Notes: generated by a model from the sequence alone, not told the origin. Positions 21,511 through 34,569 are shown, counted from the first letter of the stretch. The stretch: DNA of 64,000 nucleotides from Hydractinia symbiolongicarpus (GCF_029227915.1 NC_079886.1:17088501-17152500); one strand, 5' to 3'. Program-made: numbers and translations.

Positions 21511-24237
21511 ATCTTTTAATGTCTACTGATAACAACGCAGCTGAATAACTCTGGTATAATACGAAGTTGTTACTTTAAAAATCTGTACGTTTTTGTATTT
21601 TAAACTTTTTGTATGATAAAAACTCTAGATATAGGGCCTGTCTTATGATGCACCTTCTGAAAACCGACCAAAACCTTTTTTTTTTATCTCAAAGCCTTCT
21701 AAATGATAAACCACGCATCGATTTTGCACTCTCAAATTTAAAAACGGAAATAGGCTTGTTCGGATTACATTATATTTATAACAACGTCTCCAAAAGCTGT
21801 CATGCACGTCGAAATTATTTGCACAGAAGACAACCTGGTTCGCACGATCAAATTTTGCTGCTTAATCAGATTTTTTTTAGCATCCAATATTATTGATTAT
21901 TGCATTATCACAAATGATAATATCATGAAAGTTAATTACGTCACGCATAATTAGATGTTAATTAGACGTTTTTAACCAATCTTGTCTAAAGTCGGGGGTT
22001 GTGTTTCGCAAAACGGCATTCGACGCGACGAGAAACCAAGAAAATTAACTCATGAAATAATCTCCTCCACCCATGGCAAAGTGGTGTACAGACCAGGGTA
22101 TGTGCAGAAAGAATAAATCATATAAATTTGAAGATTTAAGTTAGCTAAAAAGCTTTTTCCTCGTCTACTGTATTCAAATTTCTTTTTACATCCATTTAAT
22201 GCAAGTTTATTTTTGAATAAAAAAAATATGAATTGTATTTTATTTTTATTGGAGTAATGACCAGTATCTGGAAATTTTTAAATTAAAATACAGCACAGTT
22301 TGTCGTAAAAAATTTGTTTCGTTAAAAATGCAGTAAAAGAACTTGAGTCCTGTATATTCTGTCTCTCCTCTATTTTATCTACCAAATATGTTTGAAACGT
22401 CTTAGGAATCTTTATAGAAATGTCTTTCAACAATTGTTGTGCATGCTACACTCTTTAGCTATCAGGTCAAGTTTTTTAGATATTATACAAACAACAGGAT
22501 ATACACTTACATAGACTTCGCTTTAGATATTTGTCTCATTAAAGGATTTTTTCTATTTGATTGCATTTTCCAGCACAGCGCACACGAATCTCGCAAGTTT
22601 TATTGCTAGCTCGTGCGAGATGTCTCCGGGTCTATATTTTTTAAAGAATAATCTCTCGCTATTTGAAATAACAAATATCTTGCAAGTATAAATTTTCGCG
22701 ATTTTTAGAAATAGAAAAGTTTTTTCGTGAAACTAAACTATCACGATTCTACCCAAACACGTCGCAAAAAATGACCATGTAATTAGCCAGGAGAACCAGC
22801 ATAATTTTTCTCATCACCAGAAAATGGTGGGAAAAATTACGCTGGGTCTCAAACGATTTCTTAACGCTCAGAATAGTGACCGCGCTTATGAATTTTCAAT
22901 TCTATTAATTCTTGTATTATTTAAGAGGATAAGATGTGACCACGCTGACATTGTGCTCATTGTTTGATTGTATGAGGTGGACTTGAATTTTAGGGATTTA
23001 CTTTAACAGTTGTTTGCGTTTAAGCGTTCGTTTGAAAGAAACTGAATTTGATATCTTTGAGGAAAGCTTGGTTAACTAGGCTACAAATAATTATAAACAC
23101 TATCTATAAATACACACGCAGTACAAACTTTAACTGATGGAAATAAAAAAAATAAAAAAGAGCATTATGCTAAGTTTATGTTTATTTCAAAGGGTAAATG
23201 GAATACATTTACAAATATTTGATCTATTTTCAGTGTTTTTTTATTTTAACAAAACCATAAAAACCATAGTCATCACCAATGTTAGTTTGTTCCCTATGTT
23301 TTGTATTTTATTTTTTCTCTGCGTTTTTTCATTGTTTTTTCTTTTGTTTTTTTTCCCGCCGAAACTCTATGAATTAAAACTTTTGGGGATTAATGTATCA
23401 TTTTGTGGTTTTGGCTGAGGTCAAAATCTTAAACGGCAGAAATTTTGGTGACGCCTTTTTTGTCTCTTTTTTTCTGATTTTTCCAATTAAGTGTAAAAAA
23501 ATTAAACTAGCTAATTAAACTATACAACATTTTCTAGCTAAAAAGTCTCGGCAACCAAACCAAGCATTTTGTTTTGCGTAAAAGTTCTCGAGCTCCGAAC
23601 ATTAAGAAGAACAGTAACCGACAGTTTTAGGCAAGTAACCTTACCCTGTAGGACCTCGAATCAAACACAAAATGAACCCACTTTGAAGGAAGCCATAACT
23701 ACGGGACTCCTCACAATCTGAATTTATTTTGGGTGGAAACAAAATAAAGAATTTCTATTAGCTTTTTAAGAAAGCGATAGTCAACATTTTTTTTAGAAAA
23801 AGGCCTAGGGTGCATACTTCATCCTCGACCTCGCGCGCGCATGCTCTCGGCTGTCTCTATCTCTTTATGTATCTTCCCAGGTGATTCTAAAGATCTAGTT
23901 ATTGGTACTGCGTGGTTAAAATATATAAACTGGCTTTATGTACACAATATGCTTATTAAAACTCTTTAAAACCGCTTTTTGTATTATCTGATACAATGTA
24001 TCACAGCAGAGTTAAACAAGATTATGCTGACAAAGCATTTTCTCTGAATTAAAATTCAAAAAAAAATTATATATATTATAAAAAACTTTACTTGAAAAAG
24101 ATCTTTTTTTTCTTTTTGAATGAGGTTATTTTGTAGTTTTCTAAAATCGCATATTGGCAAGATGTCTTCAAAGTTCATTTCGATTTAAGAGAATAGTTGA
24201 CTTTCTTTAAGTATCACCGAAATTGTAAAAAAGTGTT
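21511..24237. other. Intergenic, 2.7 kb, no supported gene
   Basis: AT-rich with short, motif-free open frames. It contains the hairpin at 22791-22850. Around 23800-23900 is a CTCTATCTCTTTATG..CCCAGGTGATTCTAAAGATC stretch that resembles one near 43790-43840, so it is probably a dispersed repeat. Confidence 0.45.
22791..22850. repeat. 60-bp foldback hairpin
   Basis: Left arm GAGAACCAGCATAATTTTTC and right arm its near-perfect complement (GAAAAATTACGCTGGGTCTC), with CATCACC/GGTGG continuing the stem to a short loop. It may be a tiny MITE; no target duplication was identified. Confidence 0.6.
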
Positions 24238-27200
24238 TCATAATTTTGTCGGCAAAGTATCCATAAACTTGCATATAATACTAAGCATAACTTCATCAGC
24301 ACCTCCACCAATAGACAACAATCGCCCATCTCTAAAAGCACGACTGACATCACAATCCGTGTAACCCATACCGCCCCAAAATTGCAACATAGAATCAATT
24401 GCTTCACGAGATAATCTGCCAGCCTTTAATTTCGCCATACTGGCTAGCAAAGTCACATCTTTTCCTTGAGCATATTTGCCTGGAAAAATAATTTTAATTA
24501 TATGCCTACCTACTACACGTAAGGTATTGCAACGATTCCTTCTGGGGACAAGAGAAATGACTTTCCTAACATTTTTATACCATTTCACTGAATTTTCTAC
24601 ATTAGACTACAGAATACTAGAAAAGCTATAGTGAAGTGAACGCTATTAGTCTGAAAACGCTTTAGGAGTGAATCGTTTTATATTGCTTCAGTATTAATTT
24701 CGAAAAGTTCTTACGGTTAAGTTACAAGACTAAAACCTTGTAACCCACCACTTACAAGTCTAACAACACGCAACAGTTTATCAATGCACTATTCACGCGA
24801 TAAATAATTATTGTTACAAACCTGCAGCTCTATAAATCAAGGATCTTAATAATTCAATCTCCGTCAAAATCTCGGCCAGACGAAAGTGGACCACTTGATT
24901 ATCGAGTAGAGCTTTTCCAAATAACTCGCGAGTCGAGCAATAATTTGCTGTCTGCTGAACTAGATTTTCAACCATTGTCATAGCTGAAATGTGTAAGAAA
25001 GAGTTACTTATCGGGGCAGTGGAAGAGGGCGGGAGGGGGATATTTTAAGGCACAATCTGTTAAACAGAATATACGCAGCTAGTTTTACCCCCAGCATACA
25101 CACAGGCATACACACACACATAAAATAGACATATACACACCAAGTATTGAACCAACCAAACGTTCATCTTGAAACTGTTTCATTTGATAAATAAATCCCA
25201 TCCCCTCCTCACCAATACGATTCTTTTGCGGTACAATTACATCTTCAAAAAAGGTCTGCACTGTATCTGAGCAAGACATGCCCAACTTTTTTAATCTTGG
25301 CATTACCGTTATGCCTTCTGTCTTCATCGGAACGATTATCAGACTCTTGTTCATGTGTGGATTTGGGCCTTCACTTGTATTTGCCAACAAACACATCCAA
25401 TCTGCCTGCTCACCATTTGTCGTCCACATTTTGCCACCATTAATTACATAGTTATCTAAAACAGCAGCTAAAATGTTACACCCTAGAAGTCAAACAGATA
25501 ACTCTTAATGTCGTTGCGAAGGTTCCGGTAAATAAATCAATTCAACATAAACCCTAATGCTACTACTTTTGTGGATGCTTAATTTCGCAGGTCAAAAATA
25601 ACTTGAAAAATGGCTTAAAAATTTCAGGAAATTATTTGTTGTAAATGATGTAAAAATATTATTAAATATATTTGCAATCTTTAGATATTAGGTGCATTTT
25701 AGTAGAAAAGAAATTGAATTGATAAAACAATTATGTGCATGGCTGTTTTATTGAGTTGATCTATAAAAAATAATATATATTCAAAAAAGTACTTACTCTG
25801 GGGTAAAAAATTATTTATTGACTTTTTATATTTTTGGCAAAAAAAAAATAGTACCATTATTTGTGTCATCCTACTGAAAGTATACGGGCATCGGGAATCA
25901 GCTGTATCAAAATAACTTTACAGCTTCAAATAGAATTTTTTAAAATACACACCTCCTTTTTTGACAGCTTTCGTCGATATGTTGGACACATCCGAACCTG
26001 CTGAAGTCTCACTTACCCCTAAACATCCAACTAAATCTCCAGCAATACTAGGTGCAAGGAATTCCTGCTTCAATTCATCACTTCCAAAGTTTGTTAAGGC
26101 TGGTGTACACATATCTGATTGCACTCCAATAGCCATTGGAATACCACCACATTTGATAAATCCTGTAACCCAGAGAAAAAGTTGCTTTAAAAGAGATATA
26201 TTTATCCTAGGCACTCATTTAGATATTCACATTTCGCAGGGGACTTTGAGAGGGTTTATTAAATCGAGTATTCAAAGTACATAAATCTTAAAAATTGTGG
26301 AAGGTTTAATAACACAGACTTTTTGTTCAAATTAGTGTGTTTAAAACGTTTAATATTGTTTGACAAATAATAATTGTAAACAGTGTTTTGGTTTCTGCAT
26401 TCCCTGGTAGACCGCACAAAATAAAAATCAATATTTTTGTCAATTTTTGAAGCGTTGGCAAAATGTTGCTACACTTTTCTATTAAGTAAGTAGTAAGAAA
26501 AGTAAGAAATTGTGAAATTCACATAAATTAATGCTGGAAAATTTGCAATTAGACATTAATTGGGAAAAATTTATATACAAATTTATGTCACAACACTTGT
26601 GGTAAAAACTGGAACCCTTAAAAATTGTAAGACGCTAAGAATCCTGATTTATACATGACACAATAAAAAACATTATGATTACTATTCTGATGTATATTAT
26701 AAAAATGTTTCATTGATTTATAGATTTTTTAAGAGATATAAAAGACATTGTAATTGTTTATTAGTTTGACTTTGTATTATTTTTTCACCAATAATTTAAG
26801 CACAAGTCAGTCAATCAAAGTGGGATTATAACTGTCTTAAAGGAGGGCTTTGGGTAGTTATAAGACTTGATTTGGTTCTGTGTAATACTTCTTGCAAACT
26901 AACTTTAACCACAGCAATAGGATATTTCCCCTACCACTTCATGCCAAAAAAATATATTTGCTGCTTTACTTAATCAAATATACTTTATCCTCTATCTTGT
27001 GTGTCAAGGCTCTATATCTGTGAAAAAAATTTCAGTTATATTGTATAGGTCTTAAAAAATTTATCTAATTGTGTGGAATTTTTACATCATAAGGTAGAAA
27101 CAATTGTTGGTATATTAATAATCAAGACTAGCTGAATACCCGTGGGGGAATCCACTGAATCTCTCATTAAACCGATGTAAGGGATACCAAACAAAAACAT

Positions 27201-30200
27201 ACAACACAGTAATATGAATTTTTAAAAGTCACAATTTGTATTATTCTAGTTTATAACCACTAGAACAAAACGTCCAAAAAAATAAATATGTGCAGCAATA
27301 ATAAAATAACAATAAAAGAGAAAAAACCCTGGGATTGAAGTTGCTCACAATCTGCGTTATATTTGTACCGGCTGAAACAGAACGCTTAAAAATATAAGCA
27401 TGTCCAGCAACAAATAAAAATGCAAAAAGTTTAACAAAATCGAAGGTGGCTAACAAATCTGTTAAAACTATATACTTGCTTTGCCATACCCGAAATATAA
27501 AAGGGAAAATGGTATACCAGACATTAGAAAAAATCGATAAGTCACACAAATAAGGTTATTGCAAAGTTTCCACAACGTACAGATTCTAATGCATCATACC
27601 AAATTAGCTATTTAGTCTATTGCATATAGCAACCTTCCCAATGCGCAAACGTGCAGTGCATGATAACAATGCAGTGTTTTCGAATTGAAGAATCGAATAT
27701 TATTTTAAACAGTAACGTAACAGATGTAAACATTGATTTAACTTTGTTTACATTAAGGTTTATTATAACGACATCAACCACTTTGTAGCGTTAAAAACAG
27801 TAACAACGAAAAAATACTTTCTACATTTTATATAAACTCTTCTCTATTATATACACGCTGTATTTTATAAGAATAGTGTTTTTTTTTTTCGTTTCGGCCT
27901 TCATGTTCTTAGCTTTCCCTGGTGTACTTGCCCATTGTTTTGGAGAGAAAAAGGTTCAGTCATACAAATTTTTATATTAAAAGAAACAACCAAGCTTAGA
28001 CATATTCTTAGGATATTCTTACCCATTGTTTAGAGTATATTCTTACAAAAAATGTTAAATATGTTCAGGCTAAAGACAAAACATATTTAACTTCATATTA
28101 AAGGGAAAGTTTAGCTGGAAGCGTGTAAACTGCTTAAAAACGTCGCTTTACATTTTAGATTCTTATAAAAATTGTGTCAAAAGAAAACGCATTTAAGCTC
28201 AAGACTCAACAAGGAACTAAAAATTTAAAGGAAAAGCTGAGCTCTGAAAGTTAAAACGGTTAAAAAAAACGTTACACACCTAAACTTATCTCTTTACCAG
28301 ATAAACTAAACAACACACCTGCCTTTCTTTGGCTTTCTCAGTTAGCTAGCGTCTCTGGATAAAAGACCAATCAGTTTTTTACTTCGATTATTAAACTTCA
28401 CTTCATCCCAAAGAAAACAAATTGAAAATGTATAGCTAGCTACAATTGTCTGATACATTTCCAATCAGTTCTCTTTTTGACGTTATATTATCGTACGTTT
28501 TTCTTCTTTATAACAAATATTTCTGGCAACAACATAAACTTTTTTTATTCTCGCTCGACATCAACAGTCGCTCTACAATGACAACAGTTTTGTTCTTTAC
28601 TTCTTAGATTCGAATTATCATTCGAATTCGATAGTTTTTTTAAAAGAAAGCAACTTTGGTCCCAGAACACAAAAAAGATAGAAGAAACAAATAAGCTTTA
28701 ATCTAACCTCGTGATGAGTAAACCTTGTTTGAAATAACTTTTTTCAGGATTACTTTGAAAAAGAGACAACTTTCTTTGCTTCGGTTTTCATTTTTCAGTT
28801 AATAATCTTTGTTTCCGTGAGATATGGCGCGCACATGGTAAACCGGGGGTAAAATTTAATTATTCTATCTTAAACGACCAGCGGGGCTTTTACAACAAAA
28901 AAAACAAATAAAACCATTTGAAATTAAAATAAAAATTAGTTTTAATGAGTAAGGAAAAAGAGTTTTATTTAAAAAAAAAATAAGAAAAGAGAATTAAATA
29001 TTTATATAGTAACCCCCTGATTTGCGTTTTCTTTAACTTGGTAAATTTTAGCGTAACGCCACGTCGTAAGAAAGTGACCTGTGATTTATGTGACGTGGCC
29101 TCACCGTGCGCACACACACACAAGGCGTATTAATATATAGATAATTAAGTATTAGTATTTAATAAAATATGCTCAACATTTCCTTTAAATCAAATACATG
29201 ATATTCATGCACAATAGTTATAAAAACTTCTTAGGGGCTGTTCACATGGAGGCGAGCTAGCTCGGTTAGGTGGGCTGGCTCGGCTAGCCGGGGTGATTTT
29301 CATCTCGTGTTCATATGAAGTTTTTTACATCTCGGCCAGCCGGGATGGAAAAGTTGTTTAAATTTCACAAAAGATTCATAAACAATGAAGACAAAAGAAT
29401 ATATTTTGAACTTTAAATAATTGATGAGAATTTTTTTAAATCTATTGTTAATTTCATCTCACCTAGGCGGGCTGGCTTGCCTGCCATAGGAACACATTTT
29501 TATTTCTCTATGTGTTTCTTAACAACAGTGAGATCCTGCCTGACCGAGATCTGGGTACAAACAAGCAAGATCTCGTCAAGGCGGGCTGGCTCGGTTATCA
29601 TATGAACACATTTTTATTTTTTCATGTGTTTCTTAATAGCAGCGAGATCCCGCTCAGCCGAGCCAACCCGATCAACCGTGCCAGCCCACCTCCATATGAA
29701 CAGCCCCTTAATCAAAAATCTTGAGAAATGATCAAGATTTTTCAAAAAAATAGATTTTTAGACTACTTTTCTATTTTTTTTCCAATGAAATCAGCTTGTT
29801 TTTCATGAGAAGATAAGCTTTAGGTTTAGCCAGATAGGTGCCAGCATGGCACCCCGGCTTAGTGCTAAAAATCTTGCACTTTGTGCGAGAGACTAGGGTT
29901 AGGTTATTAGCAATTGGCGGCAATCCAATGTGGCTGAGTGAATGTTACCATAGCTCTGGGTTAAAAAGAAATTGGGTAGATGTATGGGCTGTTAGATATT
30001 GCAGGAGTTGTCTGACAGAGTGGCTCAGAGTAGCTCGAAATGCACATTAAATACTCTAGGACTCCCTACGAAGCAAAGGTCACTTATGGAAATATTAGAT
30101 AGGGTACATCCCTTGATAATTGCAAGGCTAGTTATGCATATCTATCTATCTATGGGTTTTGTTATCAAGTGTTTAGCAGTTTTTCTGAAATGCAAGTTTC

Positions 30201-30839
30201 TTTACTGGTTTGGATTTATTTGATCACAGGGAGCTTTTATTTACTTTTATATATACGCACATATTAATAATTGTTCCCAATCTAATGCAAAATCAAAACA
30301 TTTATGTTATACCAAAATTTTGCTATGGTTTTGGATTGGATTTTCTTTGTGGTTTTGAACAGAATACTATTGGCAGCATACATAAATAATTTGCCCATGT
30401 TGGAAACTTAAACCGTAACTTAATATTTTAAAGTCTTACTAGCTAACTAAAACTACTTACCCATTTCTTCATGCACTGCAGTAGTATATGTGAAATCAAG
30501 GCCAAGTCCTCCATATTTAGTTGGTTTGTTAACCCCTAAGAAGCCAGCATTTCCCAAAATTTTAAACACGTGATGAGCTGGAAAAATTCCTTTTTCTTCC
30601 CATTCTTCCACATAAGGGTTGATTTCTTTTTCAATTATTTTTCTTAAGGTCCTTCTTAATTCTATATGCTCTGATGTAAAAATGTGTTCATCTGTCAGTT
30701 TATCACTGACTTCTATAGGAGCCTCAAATTTTCTAGGTCTCTTCTTACCACTTTGTAAAGCTATTGCAGAAGTGGAAAATTTAATATTTCTCTTTAATAA
30801 TGCTGAAACTACCACTGGGACACGTTCTAAGAACGACAT
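24238..30839 (-). CDS. Mitochondrial acyl-CoA dehydrogenase family protein (five exons)
   Basis: Exons on the minus strand are 30839-30461, 26162-25953, 25455-25141, 24983-24822 and 24479-24238. All four introns are phase 1 with GT..AG ends, giving 435 residues. Residues 1-35 look like a mitochondrial transit peptide (basic, Ser-rich). The N-terminal helical domain contains PYVEEWEEKGIFP and GFLGVNKPTKYGGLG. The middle beta domain has GCLGVSETSAGSDVSNI and NYVINGGKMWTTNG (FAD and acyl-CoA contacts). The C-terminal helical domain has FGKALLDNQVVHFRLAE and FWGGMGYTDCDVSRAFRD. The usual C-terminal catalytic Glu position reads SIGGGADEVM (Gly). Instead DERL (Glu about 294) sits at the helix-G position used as base by long-chain and isovaleryl-CoA dehydrogenases. 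The enzyme should oxidise an acyl-CoA thioester at C2-C3 in mitochondria; chain preference is not determinable. Confidence 0.9.
26163..30460 (-). other. First ACAD intron, 4.3 kb
   Basis: This intron separates exons 1 and 2 of the ACAD gene (GTAAGT donor, CAG acceptor). It carries the Harbinger MITE at 29234-29707 and a diverged piece of the CCGTGG repeat family near 27130. No nested gene was found; open frames inside it lack any family motif. Confidence 0.7.
29234..29707. mobile_element. Harbinger-type MITE with TTA target duplication
   Basis: Termini are GGGGCTGTTCACATGGAGG on the left and its near-perfect reverse complement (CCTCCATATGAACAGCCCC) on the right, flanked on both sides by TTA (29231-29233 and 29708-29710). 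The interior is rich in GGGCTGGCTCGG-like motifs in both orientations and has no transposase. GGGG..CCCC ends with a TWA triplet duplication are the PIF/Harbinger signature. Confidence 0.85.
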
Positions 30840-31397
30840 TTTCTCAAAAATTGTCGAAACAACTTGTTTTGGTAATATTGGCTATTTCCTTATTCCGCAT
30901 TTTAATGTTTTGACAGTGGTTTCGAGCAATGTCACTGTCTACAGGGAAAGGGCGGCATCGTGTCTTCGTCCGGACGGCGTTTATCACGAAAAGTTCTGAA
31001 GACGAAAATGTGGGACAGCGATTCTGCAGACACATGTCAGAGAAATCAACAATCGCATAACAACTAGAAATTAAAAAAAGGTTGCAAATCATTTCGCAAT
31101 TTGCAAGCAAAATTAAACTATCCAATACTTCCCTAGCCCTTCCCTAGCGCTTCTTGTTTCTTTGGCGCTAACATCAAAATTGAATATCATAGCGTAGAAG
31201 AACCCTGGGGACGTGGTAGGAAGATGAACGCTCTGCAGAACAATTCGTTGCGCAAAAACAGTTTTTTTTGCGAATAGACTGCGCGAGTATTTGATGTGCG
31301 TGGGATATTCTTTTCAAAATGTCGAAAAAATTAGATTACGCGAAACTAACAAAAACGAATAACGCGTGTTAAATTTTGTACCGCCTTTTCCCACAGA
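30840..31397. other. Putative ACAD promoter region
   Basis: Upstream of the ACAD start codon. No TATA box is obvious. The region has somewhat higher CG dinucleotide content (about 30930-31010 and 31130-31300) than its surroundings, compatible with a CpG-containing promoter, possibly bidirectional with the exon-like sequence at 32105. Confidence 0.35.
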
Positions 31398-32104
31398 ATG
31401 ATAAAAGTAAAGAGCGCAATACAAAATTACACTTTTAGCAGTATTCCAAAAGATATGGAATACATCGACAGAAGTCCTAACGTTAACGATTTCGTAGATG
31501 ACCTTACAACAAAACAGTATTTTTTTTCACGTAAAAATACCGGCACTAGAAGCCACAGAATCTGCTGGAACGAATTTCGAAAACTCACGGGAAACAATTA
31601 AAACAAACAAAAAACACTCTTTTAACTTTATCAAGATTTAGTAAATAGCTTTAATTTTGGGCAGAAAAACAATAACGGTTTCGCCTTCTTTTCACCACAC
31701 GCATTGGAAGATTACATCACTCACTCCCATTGTACACAATCTAAAAGAAAAAAAAAACGTTTTATATAGTGAAGTTTCCACTGCCTTAAAGGGATGGCCA
31801 AGTCAACAGAATTGAAAGCGCTGTTTTTCATCTCATAAATAATAAAAGCTAATTCGGAAAAGTATAAAAGAAAAAACTAAACAATTTGGCAACTTTACTA
31901 ATTTTATATGCAAAGTTCTGACAAAATCATTTAAAAAGTGTTTGTTTTTTCAGGATTTGATTGATGTAAGGCCAAGGGAAATTAAATAAGTTTATTGTCC
32001 TAGACCCATTCAAAAACACATGCTTCTCATCATTCAGTTTTTATTCACCCAACATTAATGTAATCACCCAGAGGAAATTATAATGTCTCTTGCCTGTGTT
32101 TTAG

Positions 32105-32295
32105 AAGTTGAGTACACAATTAAAAAAATATTACAAGTGCTGAACTTTGGAAATCATATTTTGCAATCAGACCCTTTTAAAAAATGTGCTGAATCATGTC
32201 AATTATTAAATTCAGCACTTATAAAAAAGCACCTTGGTAGGATTCTTTGTTGGATGAATAAAATGACTGACAAATGGTTTATCGTAAATAAAATG
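32105..32295 (+). CDS. Possible orphan internal exon, unknown product
   Basis: A good acceptor (pyrimidine-rich, GTGTTTTAG) and a good donor (AAATG|GTAATT) bracket an open 191-base stretch coding roughly for EVEYTIKKILQVLNFGNHIL, then a segment with CAESCQLLNSAL. It looks protein-like (amphipathic helices), but I cannot name a family or find the companion exons. A short open frame at 31398-31601 on the same strand could be an upstream exon, without firm evidence. It could equally be chance. Confidence 0.22.
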
Positions 32296-32639
32296 GTAAT
32301 TTTTACACAAATAATTTAAAACTAATGAACTTTTTTATACGGGTTGTTCTCAAACACACGTGGGCAGTGGACAAGAAACTGTGATGTAATTTCTCTTCGT
32401 CTATTATTCCTGAGAATATTCTAAAATAAGAGGGTGTCAATAAGCTGCAAGCGCCCACATATATAAGGGCGAGTTCGGGCAACTTTTCGAATTAAATTAG
32501 CGGTTTTCTTCCGAAACCGCCCGCAGATTTTAAAATTATGGGAGCCCTAATTCAAAAAACAGATATTGATAAAAAAATAGATAATAAAAGGAACATGAAT
32601 TGGTTTTAAAATATTTCAGATTATTGCAAAACAAAGGAA

Positions 32640-32945
32640 ATGTATAACGAGGCGGTCGAAAAGAATCCCAGGCTGCTTGCATATGTTCCGGATCGATTCA
32701 AGACGCAAGAAATGTGTAATAAAGCAGTTGAGGTGGATCCAAGGTGGCTCGGGGTTGTTTCGAAACATCTAAAAACAGAGTAAATGTGTAACAAGGCAGC
32801 CGAAAAGAAACCCCTTTTCCTTAAGTATATTTCGGATCGATTTAAGAGTCGGTACATGTGCATGAAAGCTGTTGCAGAGGATCCCTCTATGATCACACAT
32901 GTTCCAAATTATCTCCTGTGCACGAGAGCCGTTGCAGAAGTTTGA
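32640..32945 (+). pseudogene. DUF4116-like repeat protein, one in-frame TAA
   Basis: Open for 101 codons apart from a TAA at 32781. Four repeats of about 23-25 residues follow the pattern MCxKAVExDPxxLxxVxDxxKT (for example NKAVEVDPRWLGVV). This matches DUF4116-type repeats, known from large DNA viruses and some eukaryotic genomes; function unknown. It begins immediately at the left side of the adintovirus-like block and is probably one of its accessory genes. The N-terminus may be missing, because the first ATG already starts inside a repeat. Confidence 0.6.
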
Positions 32946-32959
32946 TTTGTGGATGATGT

Positions 32960-33162
32960 ATTGAAAAAAAATAGATATAATAAATGAGGTACTCAAGTTA
33001 GCATTCAAAATATTTCAAGAAATATTGGAATTATTTTTTATCAGCGTTGGAATTTACACCATAGTTTTGAGGTTCTGGTATAAACCCTCCGAAGTCTGCG
33101 ACCATGATTTAGAGCAAGAGACTGAAGAAAATGTTAGGGTTCGTGATTTAAAAGATGAGTAA
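32960..33162 (+). pseudogene. Small single-pass membrane protein remnant
   Basis: An open frame ending at 33160-33162 encodes a helix (KLAFKIFQEILEL), a membrane segment (FFISVGIYTIVLRFW), and an acidic tail (QETEENVRVRDLKDE). No start codon is present in frame, since a stop directly precedes the readable part. I infer a small accessory membrane protein of the adintovirus-like element. No family is recognised. Confidence 0.35.
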
Positions 33163-33210
33163 TGACGCTATACAGGATTTTATATTTCTAGCGAAACATA
33201 AAATAAAACG

Positions 33211-33372
33211 ATGAAAGAACACTGCGATGATTGTGAATGTGTACTTGATGAATATGATAGATGCAAATGTGGACGGAAACTTGTGGTGAAAGGTAAAATG
33301 TTATGTTGGCATTGTTATCATGAATATACGTTGTATAACGGTGGTTTTTGTAAGTGTTTGACCAAAAAATAA
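33211..33372 (+). CDS. 53-residue cysteine-rich (zinc-binding?) protein
   Basis: A short complete frame from ATG to TAA, too short for a default ORF cutoff. The protein has four Cys pairs or near-pairs: CDDCEC, CKCG, CWHC, CKC. It fits a compact double zinc ribbon or knuckle (CxCG..CxxC). It sits among the adintovirus-like genes on the same strand as the capsid and ATPase. It is intact, unlike its neighbours, but its size makes that weak evidence for function. No family name can be given. Confidence 0.5.
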   Translation: MKEHCDDCECVLDEYDRCKCGRKLVVKGKMLCWHCYHEYTLYNGGFCKCLTKK

Positions 33373-33399
33373 AAAGTATTGATAACAACTATATAAATA

Positions 33400-33645
33400 A
33401 CGCACTTCAAAAAGAAGCTAAAAAACTTCATGTTCCTCGTTATTCTACACTGAAAAAGCCTGATCTACTTGAGTCAATTCGTAAAAAAAGGACAAGGATA
33501 TTTTAACCCAAACAAATTGTCCATATTGCAAACCCTGTGTTGAAATTGCATATGAAAAAAATTTTGAAGAATATTTGCAAGATCTTGCTAAAAAATCGCC
33601 ACGGATAGTATATGATGGGAATCTACGGATACTGGTGATGTGATC
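33400..33645 (+). pseudogene. Frameshifted SAP/Rho-N-like and zinc-knuckle remnant
   Basis: Frame one encodes EAKKLHVPRYSTLKKPDLLE and ends at a TAA at 33504-33506, the style of short SAP/Rho-N-like helical motifs. An overlapping second frame continues with TNCPYCKPCVEIAYEKNFEE and then ends. The two halves look like one small protein split by a frameshift in an A-run near 33485. It is an accessory gene of the adintovirus-like block, by position. Confidence 0.35.
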
Positions 33646-33739
33646 GGTTGTGAGATCGATTATACACGCATGTAGTTTTGTAGGAATATATTTCCTATAA
33701 AACTTATACTCTATATCGAATAGGCGGGCGGGGAATCTA

Positions 33740-34030
33740 AGTACCGTTGGCATACTGTACAGATTGAATTTTTTTAAAATTTTTTTAAGAAGGTCTTTAC
33801 CTTCCTGTCGACCTTTTGCAATTAACTGGACGTGCTCTCGCTCATTGATATTATTAACGATACGTTTCACTTGTTGTCGTATTTAGCTCTTTCAGCACCA
33901 TATATCGCTGTTTTTCTCGCATGATTAAGCTAAATTCATAGTCACTGATAACACCATTTTCGATTGCCTTTGATATAAAATTAAAGTAGGGGAGCTCCAA
34001 ATCCTGGGCCTTACTATTGGTATTGAGCGC
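33740..34030 (-). pseudogene. Small helical protein remnant
   Basis: The minus strand carries FNFISKAIENGVISDYEFSL followed by MREKQRYMVLKELN, ending at a stop. An overlapping frame continues with INEREHVQLIAKGRQEGKDL. The composition is helical and charged. Similar short helical proteins accompany cnidarian Polinton-like elements, but I cannot name the family with confidence. Interrupted by at least one frameshift. Confidence 0.3.
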
Positions 34031-34569
34031 TTGTCACAAAGTGTTACATTTTATGGCTATTAAATTCTCGAAAGCCAGGCGGATGCAAGATCTGGAATAA
34101 ATGGAAACCAAGGCTGTGCGTTCGATGCTCAGCAGTTGTACCTGACAACATTTGAGCGTCTGATAATTAAGAATAGCGATACAGGAAAGGAAATTGCTCA
34201 ATTCCAAAATGTCTTAAAATATGCGAGATCCAAGGTGGATTTTAGTATTGCTCATAATGTCTATATAATCCTAAGTGATATGAACCTTGCATTGGAAATA
34301 TTATGAATTTTACAAATAAAAATTTGATTAGCAAGAAGAATTTCTCCATCGGTATTAACCCTAAGATTAACGCGAAGAAGTTTGATAAGACTCCGGTGCG
34401 TCCCACACATGTGTCGAGCCACGCGCCAGACTGTGACAGCAACACCTCCTAAGCACGAGAGGCACAGGGTAATAGAGGCAGAGCAACAAGCAGGTACCAA
34501 GGTTGTACTAATCACAACTGGAAAAGGCCTCATCATCGCTTACATATGGCTGAAAAAGTAACATTCGCG

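Noticed and set aside
29820-30060. tRNA-like or SINE-like segment
   Set aside because: A few box-like words occur but no cloverleaf or A/B box pair with proper spacing could be drawn.
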